A stretch of DNA of 64,000 nucleotides, from assembly GCF_021391395.1 (NCBI RefSeq), contig NZ_CP090059.1, positions 4,263,001 to 4,327,000 on the forward strand, given 5' to 3'. This DNA is from Sphingomonas cannabina (GTDB lineage: Bacteria > Pseudomonadota > Alphaproteobacteria > Sphingomonadales > Sphingomonadaceae). The notes beneath the pieces were generated by a model. That model searched no databases. It was not told where the DNA came from and saw nothing but the letters and a program-made list of their open reading frames with translations. The position numbers and the translations under genes were made by a program. Positions 62,137 through 64,000 of this stretch are shown one piece after another (the first letter of the stretch is position 1; each line of letters opens with the position of its first letter).

Positions 62137-62975
62137 AGGTCAGCCTCTCCGATCGCGTAGAAGCGGCGCGCCGCACCGACGAACAGCTCGTCCCGTGCCG
62201 CCGCATCCACCGGTGCGGCGAGATCATAAGCGGTATGGACCCAGTCGGCATAGCTGTCGCCGGCGTGCAGCAGCACCGGCCAGTCGCTGCCCCACAGCAG
62301 CCTGCCGGGGAAATGCCGCACGAGATGCGCGACATAGGATTGCAGCGCCGCCGCCGGCTGGCCCGGCGCCTGCTCCGTGCGCAGGCCCGAGAGCTTGCAC
62401 CAGACATTGGGCAGCTCGGCCAGCGCGGCGATTTCCTCGCGCCATGGGTCGAGCTCGCCACGCGCGGCGAATGGCTTGGCGCCATGGTCGATCACGATCG
62501 CGAGTTCCGGCCAACGCCTTGCGAAGGTCAGCAGCGGCGCCAGGTGGCGCGGCTGGACCAGCGCGTCGAAGCGGAGGCCGTGCGCGATCATCGCCTCGAT
62601 CGCCGGCGCACGCTCAAGGCCAAGGATCCAGTCGCTGTCATCGATCGCCTGGAGCATGGGCCTCAGCCCGCGCAGCTTCGGCCGGCGCGCCAGCTCGGCG
62701 ATCCGCGTCGTCGCATCGGCCCGGTCGAAATCGACCCAGCCGACGATCGCCTTCACCGTCGCATCGTCGCCGGCGATCTCGCACATCCAGTCGGTGTCGC
62801 GGTCGTCCGGCTGCGACTGCACCAGTACGCTGCCGACGAGGTCGATGCCCGCCGCGGCCGACCTCAGGTCGTCCGGTACGAAATCGCGATGGATCCGCGG
62901 CCATTCGGCGTCGGGCCAGCTCTGCCCCGGTCCGCCGATCCGCCAGAAATGCTGGTGCGCATCGAGGACGCGCAT
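62133..62975 (-). CDS. Amidohydrolase, probable L-fuconolactonase
   Basis: The 280-residue protein is an amidohydrolase-2 family TIM barrel with the metal-site HxH in LDAHQHFWRIGG, IVIDHGAKP, and the acid Asp in LLWGSDWPV. This form (DAHQHFW...WPD....I.RDF.P.DL) is typical of L-fuconolactonases and rhamnonolactonases. It would open the lactone produced by the AKR. The start shares one base with the gntR stop (TGATG, 62973-62977). Downstream acid dehydratase and aldolase are not in the window. Confidence 0.9.
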   Translation of the reverse strand: MRVLDAHQHFWRIGGPGQSWPDAEWPRIHRDFVPDDLRSAAAGIDLVGSVLVQSQPDDRDTDWMCEIAGDDATVKAIVGWVDFDRADATTRIAELARRPKLRGLRPMLQAIDDSDWILGLERAPAIEAMIAHGLRFDALVQPRHLAPLLTFARRWPELAIVIDHGAKPFAARGELDPWREEIAALAELPNVWCKLSGLRTEQAPGQPAAALQSYVAHLVRHFPGRLLWGSDWPVLLHAGDSYADWVHTAYDLAAPVDAAARDELFVGAARRFYAIGEADL

Positions 62976-63664
62976 CAGAACATGCCGAGGATGCGCTGCA
63001 GCGCCGCCTGGAAATGGCCAACCAGCGCGGCCTCGGCGGCATCAGCGTCGCGCGCCGCCGCCGCTTCGAGGATATCGAGGTGCTCGCGCAGCGTCCTCAA
63101 TGCCAGCGGCTGGGTGACGAGGCGATCGAGGCGGATCAGCGTCACGTAGTTCTTGAGGCGGCGCGAGGTGGTCTCGACCAGCGGGTTGCGCAGGCTGGCG
63201 ATCATGCCGCCGTGGAGCCGCTCCTCGAGCTCGCCCAGGCGCACGAGCGCGGCGCCATCGAAGCCCGCCTGCTCGATGTCGGCGAGCAGCGCCTTGTGAT
63301 CGGCGATCAGCCCGGCGACAACATCGGCATCGGCGGTCTCGGCATAGGCCCGCGCCGCCGCACGCTCGATGATCGTGCGGAACTGATAGGTGCTGCGCGC
63401 GAGCTCCAGGTCGGGCTTCAGGAACTGGATGCCGGACCGCGGATGGATCGTCAGCACCCCCTCCGCCTCCAGCACGCGCAGCGCGTCGCGGAGCGGCTGC
63501 ACGGGGATGCCGAGCAGGTTGACGAGGTCGTTCTGCGAAACGAATGCTCCGGCGGGCACGGTGCGGTCGAACAGCCCCTCCAGCACCTTGCGATAGGCGA
63601 GGTCGCTCAACCGTTGCGATCCGGCCACCGAACTGTCCTGCGCCGCTGCCGAAGTTGCCGCCAT
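62975..63664 (-). CDS. GntR family transcriptional regulator (FCD type)
   Basis: The 229-residue protein has a winged helix domain (LSDLAYRKVLEGLFDRTVPAGAFVSQNDLVNLLGIPVQPLRDALRVLEAEGVLTIHPRSGIQFLKPDLE) and an all-helical FCD effector domain with conserved acid/His pattern (LEERLHGGMIASLRNPLVE, LREHLDILEAAAARDADAAEAALVGHFQAALQRIL). It is the first gene of the sugar operon and probably a repressor released by a sugar acid. ATG at 63664 is favoured by AGGGG upstream; an ATG at 63676 adds four residues. The 23-bp dyad at 63675-63697 touches the start region, consistent with autoregulation. Confidence 0.92.
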   Translation of the reverse strand: MAATSAAAQDSSVAGSQRLSDLAYRKVLEGLFDRTVPAGAFVSQNDLVNLLGIPVQPLRDALRVLEAEGVLTIHPRSGIQFLKPDLELARSTYQFRTIIERAAARAYAETADADVVAGLIADHKALLADIEQAGFDGAALVRLGELEERLHGGMIASLRNPLVETTSRRLKNYVTLIRLDRLVTQPLALRTLREHLDILEAAAARDADAAEAALVGHFQAALQRILGMF

Positions 63665-63674
63665 AGCCCCTGCC

Positions 63675-63697
63675 ATATCTTAACAGACGATTGATAT
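63675..63697. promoter_or_regulatory. Putative GntR operator, site 3 (own promoter)
   Basis: ATATC, ten bases, ATT and GATAT with spacing identical to sites 1 and 2. It lies 10 bp upstream of the preferred gntR start codon. The right half extends to TTGATATTTCAA, a near-palindrome. Binding here would block transcription of the whole gntR-lactonase-AKR-mutarotase operon. Confidence 0.7.
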
Positions 63698-63757
63698 TTC
63701 AAATCGGCATTATTGACCAGAGTGTAGTCGGCGGAAGGAGCTTAGTCGACGTCACCC

Positions 63758-64000
63758 TTATGCGAAGCTGTGGACATCGCCGATCGCGATATCGCTGCTG
63801 TTCTGCGCGGCGACGGCTCCTTCGCGCGTATGAGGAGAGATCAGGCCGTCGACGATCGCGCCCCTGACGTCGTCGAGCACCACGGCGGGCCGCGCATCCG
63901 GCGCCTCGGCACGGAAGGTCGCGTTCCTGAGCGCGAGGCGCCGGGCATGCCGCGCGAACAGGCCGAGTGCCGGCAGCGGGCCCATGAAGCTGACCTCCAG
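63758..64000 (-). CDS. C-terminal part of a parallel beta-helix glycosidase, probable GH28 pectinase (cut by window edge)
   Basis: The frame is open to the last base; the visible 80 residues end the protein. They read as beta-helix rungs (LGLFARHARRLALRNATFRAEAPDARPAVVLDDVRGAIVDGL), the pattern I know from the C-terminal part of GH28-type polygalacturonase or rhamnogalacturonase proteins of sphingomonads and Caulobacter. No catalytic residue is in the visible part. It lies upstream of gntR on the same strand with a 93-bp gap that holds the operator. This supports pectin as a substrate of the locus. Confidence 0.7.
   Translation of the reverse strand: MEVSFMGPLPALGLFARHARRLALRNATFRAEAPDARPAVVLDDVRGAIVDGLISPHTREGAVAAQNSSDIAIGDVHSFA

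Overview
The window is GC-rich, densely coded chromosomal DNA. It most resembles a sphingomonad alphaproteobacterium (Sphingomonas or a close relative). The reasons are the mix of TonB-dependent receptors, PhhA, a COQ4-like protein, RecF and DnaN, the plant-polysaccharide genes, and the many small intergenic palindromic repeats. I see no rRNA, tRNA, insertion sequence, prophage or CRISPR array. Two genes are cut by the window edges: a glycerophosphodiesterase at the left and a GH28-type pectinase at the right.

Layout. 1-15.8 kb is mostly housekeeping: GDPD tail, small lipoprotein, DUF4262, hydrolase, TIGR02117 protein, phenylalanine hydroxylase, an SDR-prmA pair, two tandem soluble chemoreceptors with an almost identical signalling half, recF, a COQ4-like gene behind a palindromic operator, dnaN, an outer-membrane beta-barrel, a phosphatase, LysR and an epimerase. 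15.8-25.1 kb holds an exported FG-GAP protein, rlmN, a TauE permease, a cytochrome b plus molybdopterin lipoprotein pair, CFA synthase, a MATE transporter and argG. 25.2-34.6 kb has an FAD oxidoreductase followed by two polytopic GT-C-like membrane proteins, facing a tightly overlapped operon sseA-metC-mscS-GNAT. 34.7-42.7 kb has queF, a GT4-GH130 pair, an OPT transporter, a ParE/RHH toxin-antitoxin module and an M20 amidohydrolase. 43-52.3 kb has a TonB receptor, a HerA-like ATPase, a DegP-type protease, hflKC, mrp and a CoA-binding protein.

52.5-64 kb looks like a polysaccharide utilisation locus for plant cell wall (pectin or glucuronoxylan) material. It has a TonB receptor, a CE15-type glucuronoyl esterase, a fructuronate reductase-like enzyme, an exported GH2, an operon gntR-lactonase-aldo/keto reductase-mutarotase for oxidative 6-deoxyhexose (L-fucose or L-rhamnose) use, and a GH28 fragment. 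The strongest new signal in the window is here. A 23-bp dyad, ATATC-N10-ATT-GATAT, occurs with identical spacing upstream of the TonB receptor, the GH2 gene and gntR itself, and is probably the operator of the local FCD-type GntR regulator.

Other notable structure: two families of paired-hairpin intergenic repeats; a repeat-like 30-bp in-frame insertion inside recF; a terminator-like hairpin whose 3' arm is the Shine-Dalgarno sequence of the HerA-like gene; and a start codon in the loop of a perfect 8-bp stem.
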